From Trichoderma breve (taxonomy: Eukaryota; Ascomycota; Sordariomycetes; Hypocreales; Hypocreaceae), in assembly GCF_028502605.1 (NCBI RefSeq), contig NC_079234.1, forward strand, positions 1,674,001-1,738,000: a DNA stretch of 64,000 nucleotides, given 5' to 3'. Position 1 is the first letter of the stretch. Every line of letters starts with the position of its first letter. Of this stretch, positions 11,498 through 24,262 are shown piece by piece. The notes under the pieces are model-generated. The model was not told the origin of the DNA, made no database searches, and saw only the letters and a list, made by a program, of their open reading frames with translations. A program made the translations under genes and the position numbers.

Positions 11498-12856
11498 TAG
11501 GAAACTTGCTCGACCAGTTTTCTTTTCTTTCTTTTTACAATTATCGAATTACATGAGAGAGGTCAACGTATGATGGATATACCCGCAAACCATTGCCATA
11601 CATCTCTTGTGAGATAAACCAAAAGAGTCGCTCAGAGTGGCCAACCAAATCTGTATATTTGCCATGCAATGCCATTTCTGAAAAAAAAGGGGGAGGAGCT
11701 ATATTTCCATAGCGCAAGGGGGGAGATTTCCAGCCGCGTATGCAGGTCTCAGCTACTGCAAGCCGCTATCAATGTCCGGCAGAAAGAGATGGAGGGCCTG
11801 AGCCCAGGTGGCCTAGGAGGTCTTGTTCTTTGAAGATTCTGCTCCTCTGTCTCTTCTTCGCTTCTTTTTCCTATCTCACCCTCCTCGCTGTCCAAGTTTC
11901 CTGTCATCGTTTACAATGGGAGCAAATTCATGAAAGGGGTTGAGGTTCCGGAATCTACTGTCTTTTTTCTTTACCATTTGCTTTTCTTTATTCCTTTTCT
12001 TGGTGGGGGGAGAGGCGTTTGTGTGTGTACGTGTCTCTGTGGGATAACTTGCTTTTTATTTTACGGTAAACATGACTGATCGGAAAGGAAACTGGATTTG
12101 AAAGCATGCTCCTGTTGTACGATATATATTTTTTTTCTTGGGTTGGTTTGCATTTCTGGTGGCAATGGTAGAAAGAAAGAAAGCGAAGAGAAGAATCAAG
12201 AAATGGGCCGGTTCTATGTGGTCTTTGGAAATGAAAAAGAGTGTGTGAGGGTGACGGAGGGAAGGGGAAGCGAGTGTTGTTTTTCTTTGTGTTGACACGA
12301 TGTGTTATATATACCACAGGCTGTTGAATGGCCTATAACAACGAACGGCCATTTCCTTCTTACTATTATTCTTACATCCCCCTTTTCTTATCCTGTTGAT
12401 TGTAAATTTAGTACTACTTACCTTGTATTACACTTTGTCTGGCTTATAGCTGGATATTATATGTTTATATATACCATACCATATCATGCGGCACGGCAGG
12501 CAGCAGCACTCTTGTGGGCAACGAATGGGGGAGTTTGGCCATGAAGTTATTTTTGTATCATAAGATTCTCGTAAGTCTCACTTTTTTTGTTCTTCACGGC
12601 TTAATGATGTTCTACCAATGCCATGTTTTTTTAAAAAAAGGAAAAACAAGACGAAACCTTTTTCCATGCCCTTTAGCAGATGCAAATGATCAATTGACGC
12701 CTTAAGTTTGACCGCCATCCCTTTGCCCTGTGGCTTGATATATCATCCTCGCAACCACAAAACGTTTGTTCCTTTGCTTTGGTTCTTTTCCTCCCATTTG
12801 CAAATAACACACACACAAAGACCCTTTTTCCCTCACCATTCACCACCGGAAGCATC
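11498..12856. other. Convergent 3' intergenic region
   Basis: 1.36 kb between the stops of the NIPA gene (+) and uS3 (-). It is T-rich, with low-complexity runs near 11510-11540, 12118-12140 and 12630-12665. It should contain both 3' UTRs. No gene or RNA is recognised. Confidence 0.5.
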
Positions 12857-14011
12857 CTACTGCTCCTCAGCGGCGGGCTGGGCCTCCTCAACAGCACCCT
12901 CCTGCTCGGCGACTCGCACGTCCTGGCTGCCCTGGGCGGCCTGGGCGGCCTTGGCGCCGTAGTCCTGGCTGACGGGCTGGAGAACAGCCTGCTCCTCCTT
13001 GGGCTCGATGATGGTGACGGCGTCAGGGAGAGACTTCTGGGGGCCGGCCTTGCCCTCGGGGTCGGAGCCGCGCATGATCTTGACCTTGATACCCAGGACA
13101 CCCTGTCGGAGCAGGACGTGGCGGGTGGCGCTGTCGATGAAGTCCTTTGCGGGCTGGCCAGAGTGGATCATGAAGCCGTCGGTGAACTTCATGGACTTGG
13201 CACGGGCAGCACGGAGCTTTCCAGAGACGACAACCTCGCAACCCTTGGCGCCGGACTCCATGATGAAGCGCAGGACACCATAGCAGGCACGACGAACGGC
13301 AAGACCGTTGAGCAGCTTGTAGCGGAGAGACTCGCACTGGGCGACGGCAGAGAGACCGCGGTTCTGGACCTTGGCGGCGTAGAGGGAGACGGAGTTCTCG
13401 GGGAACTTGAAGCGCTTCTGGATCAGGGAGGTGAGCTCGCGGATGCGGCGGCCCTGCTCGCCGAGGACCTCCTGGGTGTGGGTGGCGCGGACGATGATGT
13501 CGGTGACGGTGGGAGTGACGCGGACCTCGACGCCGGAGTAGCCCTCCTCAGCGAGCTCGCGCTGGAAGAACTCGTTCAGCTCGGCGTAGAAGACACCGTC
13601 GGCGACGAACTTTCTCCGCTTGGAGCTGTAGGAAGAGAGAAATGTTAGTGGTATGGTCTGATATTATATGCAAACGGTGGTAGCTGCAAGGGTTTGTGAT
13701 GCTGGTGGTGGGTTATGGCGGTGGTGATGGTGGTGACAATCCTCCCCAGTATCGCAACGACTCTTTGGATTTTTCGATGTTGATTGATCCCCTCAATGGA
13801 TCAATGCATTGTCCCTTTCCCTTTCCCTCCTCTTGTCCCATATTCTTCTCCCATGTCTTCAACTCTTCCCTGACGATACCATCATCACCACCAAACCACC
13901 AACCACAACCACCATGAAAAAAAACGACGTATGCTTGCTTGTGTATATCGATATAAGAAACGACATGGAGGGGCAATTCTGCACTCACATCTGAGCACCA
14001 GGGTGGGACAT
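12857..14011 (-). CDS. RPS3: 40S ribosomal protein S3 (uS3)
   Basis: Small-subunit protein at the mRNA entry channel. Exon 1 is 13989-14011 (MSHPGAQ plus two bases) and exon 2 is 12857-13625, giving 263 aa. The start of exon 2, [20 protein letters not shown], is the hallmark N-terminal segment, followed by the type 2 KH domain ([20 protein letters not shown]) and the S3 C-terminal domain ([23 protein letters not shown]). The tail is Ala/Glu/Gln-rich. The 363-bp intron after a short first exon is long for this window but normal for fungal ribosomal protein genes. A telomere-like CCCTAA box lies about 200 bp upstream. Antisense frames are long here because of G/C-biased codons and are not genes. 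Confidence 0.96.
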
Positions 14012-15192
14012 TTTGACTGGTAGGGATTCGAAAGTCTGTTGTGTGTTGACTTTGAAACTGGTGATTTCGTCTGGCCGTGCAAAAAGGGAACAAAGTTCGC
14101 GATCTCTTGGGAGGAGGGTTTGGCGGGCTGGGGCTGGCTTGCTTCACACACACTCGCAAAATTGCTTGCTTTGGCCCGCAGGGCAATTTTCGCCTTTTTT
14201 GTGTGGGTTGAGCCCTAACCGGGACGAAGTGGGTGCCTCTCTGGGAGCCGAAGAAAAAATGTGGAATTTGAAAGTGGTACGTACCTGGAGCCGCTAGTCT
14301 GGCATGTACCTTGTACCAGTAGCACCCAGCCGGAGAATCAGTTTTGGCGACTGCCGGCTCTGGGCATTTGATAGAGGCATGCATATCCGTGTAAGTCTAA
14401 CATCGTTCGTGATAAATGAAAAGGAGAGCAAAGCCCAACACAACCTCACCAAAGACATGCAAAAAAAATCTCATTTCAAATCATCATAATTTCCATAACT
14501 CCCATTTCAAGCCACGCTATAAACATTCCCAAACCGCATCCCACAGTCGCTGAGACTGCTGTCTACAATCTACTCGACATTGTTGTTTTACACGCTGCCA
14601 ATCACTGCTTCTTTGCCCCCTTTGAAGCAACGCAGCCATACTCATAACACCCCAACCGCCCGACCAAGAGTGAAATGATCACGCCGCTGATGGAGCATTG
14701 CTATCCAGGGAGCCGCTTGTTTAAATTGAAGTCTGTCATCCCCATATTATAACCCGCTGGTACTTTTGGCTAGCCAAATAATATGAGTTCTTGCCAGAAC
14801 TCATCTTCTATCCGCCTTTGTATGACCTTGTTTCTTTTTGTAGGTAGCCAAAATCTGGCTTTGGCAAGAGGAGTGTATTAAAAGACGAGGAGAAAAGAGG
14901 AGAAAACGTCATGATTATCATATCTATCGTCTGGGCTCATTGTAACCACATCAATCTCATCCTACACGATCATCTTCAATGTCATCATTCACAGCCTTTT
15001 AAAAAAGGGGATGCCACGGGTCTTGCGTCTGTTTGGTTTGAGTTCGAATTATGATTCGGATGATGACTCGGATACGGGATCAACTTCAATCATCGTCATC
15101 TCCGACATAGTACGCGGTCGGACGTAGCGGCGGGTGTTTTGCGTCTCCGTGATCAAATAAGGCGCCGGGCCTTGGTCTGGAAACATGACCTC
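14012..15192. other. Promoter of uS3 and 3' flank of the phosphatase gene
   Basis: Both flanking genes are on the minus strand. The left part is the uS3 promoter and leader; the right part should carry the 3' UTR of the phosphatase. No coding frame of interest. Confidence 0.5.
14211..14220 (-). promoter_or_regulatory. Telobox-like CCCTAA element upstream of uS3
   Basis: AGCCCTAACC here reads GGTTAGGGCT on the uS3 strand, about 200 bp before its ATG. TTAGGG-type boxes bound by Tbf1-like factors are known in ribosomal protein promoters of several ascomycete yeasts. Function here is inferred only from sequence and position. Confidence 0.35.
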
Positions 15193-17667
15193 CTATGTCA
15201 TCTCTCGCATCTCTTGATCGCGAGAAATGGGCGGTGTCGAGTCTTGCGCAATGGGCTCGGTAGCAGGCTCAGCTGGGCGGCCAAAGTTGGACATAACGGC
15301 CTTGCTTATGTTTAGCCCAGCGATGCCATCGCGTAGGGCGGCAAATGCGCTCATCCCATCAGCGGACACGCTGTGCTGCAGGGCGGCCTGTCTATCCTCA
15401 GGCGTCAGGATGGTGTGTGCAGTCTCCACCGCTGTGAGAGCCGACTGACTTGTGGAGAGGCTGGGCGGCCTTGGGCTCGGAGCTGAAGAGTCCGGGGCCT
15501 CTTCGACTCGGGCAACGCTGGGGTAGTTGAGGCTCGAGACGGCGGCCTGCCTGTCGCTTTCCGCAATGGCGGCGGCGTTGAGGGCCCCGTTCATTTCGTC
15601 CTCGGTCCTGCCAAACAGCTGATGCCACCATCGAACCTCTTCAAGACGCGGCAGAATGATGCGCTCTTTCCCCTTGATGTGGTCATCAATTGTCGGGTCG
15701 TAGTCTGGGTTGGTGAATTCGGCTCTCCGGCAGAGGAAGTAGTCCCACACGGAAGACGTCTTTTCCGCCACGCCGGCATCTTTTCTCTGCTTCTCGGAGT
15801 TGTACAAGAAGGTTCCATATTGGCACGAGTACGAGTGGTATAGCAGGCGCCGGAGGAAGCGTTCGTTGAACTCAAAGCGAGTCTTGTTCTGCCGCAGCAG
15901 CTGGTACATGCAGTCGAGGAACTGGTGGAAAACCGGACTAATCATCTTGGGCGAGGTGGCTTCCTCGTCCACCACTTGACCGCTGGCACCCTCACCCATA
16001 GTGGCGAGATCGGCGGCATCTTCCTTATTTGAGGTAAAGAATCGTTTAGCACCACTAATGACGTTTTGGAAGGCGTCAGTCCGGCCGTCGTTCTCTCCGG
16101 GTTGAACCTTGAGACCAGCGAATGCGTCTTTCTGAATGGTAAACCAATCCTCTGAATTGAGATGGCCCGAGCGTAACCTAAACATGTAGCCAAAGGACAG
16201 CCAATCTTTCTCTATGAGGACGATGAAGCCGTCGATAGTGCGATAATAGGGGTCCAGCATGATTTGGGACAAGGCACTCAGTTGGCTGGTACGATCCCAG
16301 CCGTCTGAGCAGTGGATCAAGACGTGCGAGTGTCTGATGCCAACCTGGCGAGCAATGAGGGCTGACCCGTCGAGGATATCGTGAATGTGTCTCAGCCAGT
16401 TGCTCTGGTGTAGAAGCTCGCGGTTGGGAGGCAGAGGAGACAGGTCGGCATCCTTGAGCGCCTCCACCACCTTGAGCAAAGAGTTGCGCATGATGTGAAT
16501 GTTGTCAATGTTAAGGAAGATTTTCTGTGCGAATTTATACTTGTCCATAGGTTCCGAGCCCATCCCCTGTACCTGATTCATTATAGCATTGATTGTGGGA
16601 CGGGCGTCAACGATCAGATTGTTCTGCTGAGCGCCATAGATGAGCCGCTTGCCAGTCTTGTCGTCATAGAGGGCAGCAGATTTCGAGATGAGTTCGTCCT
16701 CGTATCGCTCAGTTTCCGTCAGCTGCGTCTCCAGCATAACGGTGCTGGTGGACACCTCTGCCTGGCTAGACATTGGAGACGAGTCTTCTGAACCTCCATT
16801 GCCTACCGAGGCTGAGAAGGAGGCAGCAACGAGCTTTTCGTCTTGAACGTTGGTCCTCCTGGTAATGCCTGCCAGGGGCTGGGAGCTTCTTGTAATGGTA
16901 CAGTTATTAATGGGGTGGATGTATGAGAGGGCAGGTATCCGGTTTCTCGAGCGAAATTCCTTTGCGTACTTGAGGACATTATCGGAAATCTTGGAGGGCA
17001 CGACGAGAACGGCCGGGTAGGTATCGCAAAAGCTATAGTCCTGATTGATGTTGGTGATCCTCCAGCCTTTGTCGGGGAGCTTTTCACTGATGCCCTGCCG
17101 GCGAAACTCTGCTCTGGGGTCATAGAGATTCCAGCCGTTGACCTCCTTCTCCATCTTGGACGGCTTGTGGCTAAAGGCAAAGAGGTTCTGTACGGTGCCA
17201 AGCTTGCAAGTCCGACACTTGATGTGGTCATAGGCCTCTCTGGCCACTTCGGTGGAGGTGAAGTTGAAGGCGATAAAGGTAAAGTCTCGGCATTGGATGC
17301 GTATGGACGGGGCCTGGCGGGAAGACGGAGGGGTCGGCCGGAAAGTGCAGTGGGAGAGCATGGGATACGTGATCCATCGTTCGCGTTTCTTTGGCGGAGG
17401 TGCCGGCTCTTGGCCTTGTTGCTCTGGCGGTTCGATGGTCGCGCTGAAGACCATGTGGAAGTCGGTCAGCGTCAGCGTGCCTGTGGCCGTCTGGCCGCCG
17501 TTGATGCCCTGGACGCGCTCGATGATCTGAAAGAGCCATGATCAGTGACCTGCGAACATGCGAAACTTGGGTCATAAGGCTTGTAATCTGCTTGTGGTCT
17601 GCTTTGAAGAAACAAGCCAAACTAGCCCCCGGAACTGTGAAATATATCGCACCTTTTTGGCCTCCAT
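15193..17667 (-). CDS. YMR1: Myotubularin-type phosphoinositide 3-phosphatase
   Basis: Exons 17653-17667 (MEAKK) and 15193-17526 give 782 aa. The enzyme class dephosphorylates PI3P and PI(3,5)P2 on endosomal and vacuolar membranes. The N-terminal about 120 residues form the PH-GRAM part (TGTLTLTDFHMVFSA). The myotubularin domain holds NGWNLYDP, EFRRQG, LPDKGWRI and the catalytic CX5R loop HCSDGWDRTSQ, with Cys411 and Arg417 intact, so the enzyme should be active. YRTIDGFIVLIEKDWLSFG follows, also typical. The last about 130 residues are Ser/Ala-rich and probably disordered. The 126-bp intron separates a 15-nt coding first exon from the rest. A longer ATG-started frame beginning at 17454 would lack the first 29 residues of the GRAM region. 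Confidence 0.93.
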
Positions 17668-18298
17668 GATGGGCGCAGGGCACAGGCACAGCGGCTGTGA
17701 TGTGAGAGGAGAGAAGCGTCGTCAGAGCTCCAAAAGCGGCATCACATGGAGAACCTTGGAAGTCGAGCCTCAGCAGGGCCAGCGCTGGCGGGGCACCTGC
17801 CCGGGGAGTGGGGTTATGCTGTTATGCTGGGAGAGCCCCCAAAAGACGTCAGGCGTGGTGGCCATAGCGCCTTAAATAGGTACATGTAGGCACCTGTACA
17901 GGCTGTACTACGGGAGTACAGTGACAACCTCGAACCTTGAATGAAAGGGGAGTGGCTACAGTGGCTACCCTACAAAGATATCAAGGGATCTAATTTCTCG
18001 CCTTGAACTTTCTTTTCACCCCTTTTCCTTTGTTCTTTCACAATATCATCGTTGAGCTGCTAGGCAACCATCCTTTGATGCTACAGTCTACTACCCTTGC
18101 ACCTTTGTGAGACGGTCCTTGACCCGCACCGTTGCAAAACAGCGAATAAATATGTTGGATGAACAAAAGACACCAGCCATGCGTTTTTGGAAAAGATTTC
18201 TACTGCTTTTTTAAACTACCAGATCTACTGTATTTCTCTTTTTCAAAATTTCTTCCTTTCTTGCTCATGAGGTCTGTAACTCTAGCATAGCATGCAGA
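17668..18298. other. Intergenic region upstream of the phosphatase
   Basis: This contains the phosphatase promoter and the 3' flank of the PheRS beta gene. An inverted-looking GTAC-rich cluster lies at 17879-17922 (GGTACATG, CACCTGTACAGG, GGGAGTACAG). No gene is seen. Confidence 0.5.
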
Positions 18299-20378
18299 TT
18301 ATAGGAAAACCTCTAGGTTAATCTCCAAAGTACTGACGGGGAATCTATAAGGGGGAAGAGAAAAGATAGTTAGCATCTTGTATTGTTTCTATTCGTCGAG
18401 ATAGTAAAGGGAAGAATATGCACAAAACATACCTTAGATCAAACTTTTCTAGCACAGTGGGGTGCAGAATGCCAAACTCGCCGATGCGCTGCTCCTTGCC
18501 GCCCAGTCTGAGATAGACGGCGGCAGCGTGGCCGTGGAAGAAGGTGTCCTCGTTGAGCTCTTCGATCCAGTAGCCGTCGGGCTTGACAGAGGCACCGCCG
18601 TCTGTGCCGGCAACAAAGTTGGTGCGCAGCATGAGCATGAGACGATCCAGCAGGCCGTGCACGACCTCGAAACCACTCGACTTGCCACACCAGGCGGCGG
18701 CAAAGTGGCGCTCATTGCGAGCTCTGCGCTCCGACTTCTCGTCCTTGAAGACAACATCGGCGGCCTCGAAGATCTTGATGGGCAAGCTGTGGCTCTTGTT
18801 CTCGCGGATCGTCTTGATCAAGCCGGGCAGCAGGGACGTCCGCACGACCTGGTACTCCAGCGTCTTGGGGTTGGCGAGCTTAACTACCGTCTTGCCGTCA
18901 TCCTTGCGGTTGAGCCAGCCAAAGTTCTCGTCATAGCTGCACAGCGTCAAGGGCATGACCTCGCTCCAGCCGGCCATGGCGGCCTCGATGCGCACAATGT
19001 CGCTCAGCTTGTTGATGGGCAGAGGGGCGGCCACGGTGGCGCTGTTGTTGGGAGAGCTGCGAGGAAGCCTGTTGAAGCCGTAGCAGACAGCCACGTCCTC
19101 CATTATGTCGGCCTGGTGCAGGACATCGGCACGGGTGGGGGGGATGGCCACCTCCAACAGGTTGGGGTCCTTGTCTGATGGGCGGGCGACGTAGGCCATC
19201 TTGGCGAGGAGCTTGCAGAGGCTCTCACGGGACTCGTTGAGGCCGGTGCAGCTGTTGAGGTAGTCGACCTCGGCGTGAGTGACGCGGGGGCGGAGATGGG
19301 GGGTGACGCGGGTCTGGTTGTTGTGGTCCGAGATGATCTTGACGGGCTCAACAGTGAAGGGCTCGGCGCAGTACTCGGAGAACATGGTCACCATCATGTC
19401 GGTGACAATGTCCAGCTTGGTGATGTCGGTGGCAGTGATCTCGATGAAGACGTTGGTGGTGTTGAGGGTGATCTTGGAGTGGTCGCCGTTGATGATGGGG
19501 GGCAGCGAGCAGATGACTCGGTTGGAATCGAGAATCAGGGGGTATACGGGGGCATCGCGGATGATGTGCAGGTAGCGGCCCAGGTGTCGGTCGTTTTCGT
19601 AAAAGGTCATGAGCGTCTCGCCAGTCAGCTCCTGCGTCTGGTTGAGAGGGACAAACTTGAAGTCCTGGGGCGGCAGGGCCTCGTATGTGAAGGGGCCCTT
19701 GATGGTGTCGAGGTCGTGGGTTCCAATGGACACCAGTGTTCGCTGGCGGGCGAGGTTCTGGTGCAGCTTGTCCTGGAGGGCGATGAAGGACTCGTATCGG
19801 TCCTTGGTGAACTTGATGTTGCGCAGGATGGCACCGGACACGTAGGGCCGGACCTTGGATGTCTCAGGAGAGACGGTGATGGTCTGGAGGATGCCATCCT
19901 TGGGCTCTACCACTCTGTAGTTGGGAGGCTTGGTGCGGCCGAGGAAGATGTTGAGGTTGAGGGCAATGCCCTCGAAGCAGAGCATGTCATAGCGGTTGGC
20001 GGGAATCTCAATCTTGAGCTGGGGGGGTTCCTGCTCGCCATTGACAATGGGCCGTTCCTCGTCTTCGGTGTCTTCGTCGAGCTCGATGCCGAATTCGAAG
20101 CAGAGGTCCTCAAACTCGGCCGTGGTGAATCTGGAATTGCAAGTGATTAGACATGTGCTATAAGATGTGCAGGATATAATACTGCATGGGGGGGTATGCA
20201 GCGTATAATGTGTCTATAACAAAGTAGCCTTTGTATGATATCGTAGGCTATGGATGGAGAGAGGGGTGGGAGACGGCTTTCGCATTCGCATTCACAGACG
20301 CAAATGCCCAGCTGAAGAGACATACTTGCGGCCGAGAGCCTCGTAGAGCTTGTACTTGTCGACGGAAATGGTCGGCAT
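18299..20378 (-). CDS. FRS1: Cytosolic phenylalanyl-tRNA synthetase, beta subunit
   Basis: Exons 20326-20378, 18433-20130 and 18299-18344 give 598 aa, matching the fungal family. It joins an alpha subunit as alpha2-beta2 to charge tRNA-Phe. Exon 1 encodes MPTISVDKYKLYEALGRK. The B3/4 editing region includes EIPANRYDMLC and the segment around HLGRYLHIIRDAPVYPLILD. The B5 region contains EVAIPPTRADVLHQADIMED and VCYGFNRLP. The catalytic-like core includes WSEVMPLTLCSYDENF and LEYQVVRTSLLPGLIKTIREN. The short last exon ends in LEINLEVFL. Introns are 195 and 88 bp. Long antisense open frames over this gene are compositional shadows. Confidence 0.95.
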
Positions 20379-21829
20379 CGTGAGGACGAGATTTGATGGT
20401 TCGTGATGCCGGATTTGCGAGTCGTGCAAATTGTCGTCGCTTTGAGTCACAGGAATTTTTGGAGGGACGATGGCGGGGTGATTGATATGGATTGATGGTG
20501 ATAGCGGAACGATGCGGAGGGACTTGGCTGCAGGCGGGGAACGCTGAGGACAGCCAGGTACCTCGCTAACTGGCAGCACAAGTCAGCGCTTTCGCAGGTC
20601 CTGAAATCGGCGGGGTGACGGAACATCGATGCTCCCTTTTCCATTCATCTCACTTTTTTCGTAGCCGCATGTACGTACTCTGTATAGGTACCTCTAGTAG
20701 CAGCCCGTTCTACCAAGGCACGATCCCCGCCTCTGCCATTTGCTGGGCACATGCACTTAGGAGCCCAATTACCACCTTGTATTAAGGCTCACTCATAGGC
20801 ACCGTATCAGTGGCAATTGATGCTAACAAATAGGGCTAGGACACGGGTGAGGGGAATGAGGAGGGGCTAAAGGCAGAGAAATCGGCTGCATCAGCTGTTG
20901 TTTGAAGCTTGCTGTCATTGTACAGCAGCCTTTGAAGTCTATATCACTTTGGTGCCTCAGCCGGACAATCTATATGCCTGTACCTTTGTAGTATGATGAT
21001 GTATTCGATCCATGTCTACCAGGTACCTATGCGAGACTGGTGTAACGTTGAGCAGCATCTTGTACCCTGATTTCACTTTCTTATAGCACCTGACAGCCAT
21101 TTTACCTATATACTCCGTATCAAACCACACTGCACCCTGCATTTCGCTTCGACATCTATCTGCCAACAGGCGGTACATGTAATAACTCGCACACGTACCT
21201 GTACACACGGCAAAGGGGCAAATTACAATAAAAGGACGGGCTACAGGGGCAGCGGGTGGGGGCTCACAGGTACTTGCGTGGCGGGGCACTCCATGTTAGT
21301 GCTCAGGCGACGATCCCACCACCGCCGCTAACGCCCTGCAAGCATCACCGCTTGTACCTCCAGCTTGCTAGTCCCTGTAGCACCTGGCAGCACCGCTATA
21401 ACCGCCTCGCTGCTAGGCTCTTGCTGGGCTCCAACAACAGCTTCGTGTCTCTCGATCCAATCTTCACCCCTCAACTCCGGCACTTCAGCTGTCCACCTCC
21501 AGCCTCGTCCCGCCGCCTCTCAGCCCTGCTTCTCGAGCTCTCCAGGATCCGACTCTCGGCAGCGGCAAGGCGACAGTCGCTGCTCAATTCCGCCCTGGTT
21601 CTGGTTCTGCTTCGGCTTCAGGCTGCGCAAAAGCCATTCGTCCATTGCATCACCAGCTTCATCCCCATCCCTACGCCATCGGCCTCGTCGCTCGCCGCTC
21701 GCCCTGTCAATCCTCGATTCCCAGCTACATCTGCGGTGCTTCAACCGTCTCGATTCGACTCGCTCAACGCGCCATTTTTATTCTCTCCACCGCCCATCTC
21801 CCGCTCTGCCTCCCCCCTCGTGACACGCC
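20379..21829. other. Divergent promoter region, PheRS beta and PP2A scaffold
   Basis: 1.45 kb between two divergent housekeeping genes. TACTCCGTA is at 21111-21119 and TACCTGTAC at 21196-21204. From about 21340 on it is a C/T-rich leader of the PP2A gene with long Ser/Pro/Leu open frames that look like leader translation, not protein. No defined promoter element is recognised. Confidence 0.5.
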
Positions 21830-24262
21830 ATGGCTGAAGCGCCAAACGCAAACGACGAGCTCTACCCCATCGCCGTGCTCATCGACGAGCTCAAGGTATA
21901 TCACGCCCAGTACTCTTTTCTACTCCGTCATCTTCTTCTGGATATAACTTTTTTTGCTCTACTTGTGACGTGGTGCTGACTTTGGGCTCTCTGCTATTCG
22001 CTAGCACGACGATGTTTTGCTCCGACTCAACGCGATTCACCGGCTCTCCACAATTGCTCTTGCCCTCGGCGCAGAGCGAACAAGAGATGAACTGATTCCC
22101 TTCCTCGACGGTCAGTAACAGCTCGATTCTTGCTATAACCATGCTGCCATTTCCATCACTCCCACCTTCTCAACTGCTTGCCTGGTCTTTGGGTTCTAAT
22201 CTGACGTTATGACGCAGAGTCTGTCGAGGACGAAGACGAGGTCTTGGTCGCCCTGAGCGAGGAGCTTGGCAACTTCATCGAATACGTCGGAGGCCCTTCG
22301 TGGGGTCACGTCTTGCTCTCTCCCCTCGAGAACCTCGCCGCCATTGAGGAGCCCGTCGTCCGAGACAAGGTAAGACGCTCAATGACGCTAGCTAGCCCGA
22401 GCGCTTTTGGCTGACGGCGCAAAATTCTAGGCCGTCGAATCTCTCAACAAGATCTGCGAGGAGCTCTCACCGCAACAGGTGGAGGAGTTCTTCATCCCTC
22501 TCACAATCCGACTCGCCAAGGCAGACTGGTTTACGTCCAAGGTGTCTGGCTGCGGTCTCTTTACAGCTCCCTACAAGAAGGTGTCTCCCCCCGTCCAGGA
22601 GCAGCTTCGCCAGCAGTTTGGCCTTTTGGTCCACGATGAGACTCCCATGGTCCGCCGCCAAGCCGCGTCCAACCTGGCCAAGTTTGTCAAGGAGATGCCC
22701 CCCGCTATTGTCATTGAAGAGATGATTCCCCTCTTCCAGCACCTCGTTTCAGACGACCAGGACAGTGTTCGATTACTCACTGTTGAGATTCTCATCGCCA
22801 TTGCCGAGGGCGTGCCCAAGGAACAGCAGGCTAGCCATGGTGTCCTATTGACCTCTCTGCGAAACCTGATTGAAGATAAGAGCTGGAGAGTCAGGTACAT
22901 GATTGCCGATAGGTTCGAAAAGGTCGGTGGCAAGATGCTTGAAACGTTGCAGTCACTCTCCTGTTGCTAACCCTCCGTTGCAGATTGCCAAGGCCGTAGA
23001 CGAGGAAGTCGTTTCTAGAGATTTGGTGCCCGCATTCGTCAAGCTTCTTAAGGATAACGAGGCTGAAGTCCGGACAGCAATTGCTGGTCAGATCCCCGGC
23101 TTCTGTGGCCTGGTGGACCGCCAGACACTTCTCAACGACATCATGAGCAGCGTCGAGGATCTCGTCTCAGACACATCCCAGCACGTGCGTGCCGCTCTCG
23201 GAACCCAGATCAGCGGCCTCGCCCCTATACTGGGCAAGCAAGAGTATGTATCTACACAAGCCCCTTGGAATGTTGCATGGTTAACACGTATGTTTGTAGG
23301 ACGATTGACCATCTTCTACCCATGTTTCTTCAGATGCTCAAGGATGAGTTTCCCGAAGTTAGGCTGCATATCATCTCCAAGCTGGAGCTGGTGAACCAAG
23401 GTACGAAGCATGATGATGTTGTGATGTGATTCAGGGGAATCCTCGTAGAGCTAACAGCATTGGGAAAATAGTCATTGGCATCGACCCCTTGTCCGTCTCG
23501 CTGCTGCCCGCCATTGTCAACCTGGCTGAGGACAAGCAGTGGCGTGTACGCCTTGCTATCATCGAGTACATCCCTCTGTTGGCTAGCCAGCTGGGCGTCA
23601 AGTTCTTCGACGAGAAGCTCAGCAACCTGTGCATGGGATGGCTCGGCGACACTGTCTTCTCCATTCGTGAGGCTGCTACGCACAACCTGCGAAAGCTGAC
23701 AGAGGTCTTTGGCGTGGAGTGGGCAAGCGAGGCCATCATTCCTAAGGTCATGACAATGGGCAACCACCCCAACTACCTGTACCGGATGACCACTTGTTTT
23801 GCCATCTCGGTAAGTTTCGACTTTTATCATATTGTAGCCATGCCTATGATCAGTGACTAACCAGCTTTTGTCTTATTTCCCTGGGTACAGACGCTGGCCT
23901 CTGTAGTTAGCATAGATGTCATCTCCAAGTCGATTCTCCCCATGCTCGACAAGATGACCGAAGACGACATTCCCAACATCCGATTCAACGTGGCAAAGAC
24001 GTACTCGGTCCTCATCAACGCCCTGCAGCGCCTGCCGGAACAGGGCACCCTCTACACAATCGAGCAACAGGGAGCCGGGGCTGCACCGACAACGCCTTCG
24101 CCTCGGGGCCAGGAGCTGATTCAGCAGCGCATCGTCCCGAACCTAACCAAGCTGCAGAAGGATGACGATGTGGATGTCCGTTACTACGCGACACAGGCGG
24201 TCGCCGAGGCTTCAGGAACCGGAGCGTCAGGAGGCGGAGAGCCCATGAATACTTCACCATAG
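21830..24262 (+). CDS. TPD3: Protein phosphatase 2A scaffold subunit A (PR65)
   Basis: Exons 21830-21895, 22005-22110, 22218-22369, 22431-22922, 22984-23243, 23300-23400, 23472-23809 and 23891-24262 give 628 aa. The protein is a horseshoe of HEAT repeats that holds the PP2A catalytic subunit and a B-type regulatory subunit. The repeats are visible as recurring units, for example [23 protein letters not shown] at the start, [50 protein letters not shown] and [13 protein letters not shown]. An insert of about 30 residues rich in Gly/Ala/Pro near [16 protein letters not shown] lies in the last repeats, as is common in filamentous fungi. Seven introns of 56-109 bp are spread across the gene; all junctions keep frame. 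Confidence 0.96.

Noticed and set aside
12779..13648. 289-codon open frame antisense to uS3
   Set aside because: It is the mirror of the biased codon usage of a highly expressed gene. The Leu/Gly/Asp-rich translation has no domain.
13626..13988. Possible C/D snoRNA in the uS3 intron (GTGATGA, C-box-like, on the minus strand at 13882-13888)
   Set aside because: No D box (CTGA) follows on the same strand within the intron and no terminal stem pairs. The region is simply GGTGAT-rich.
18462..20150. Two long plus-strand open frames (238 and 291 codons) over PheRS beta
   Set aside because: Antisense shadows of the PheRS coding sequence with repetitive Val/Gly/Asp/Leu composition.
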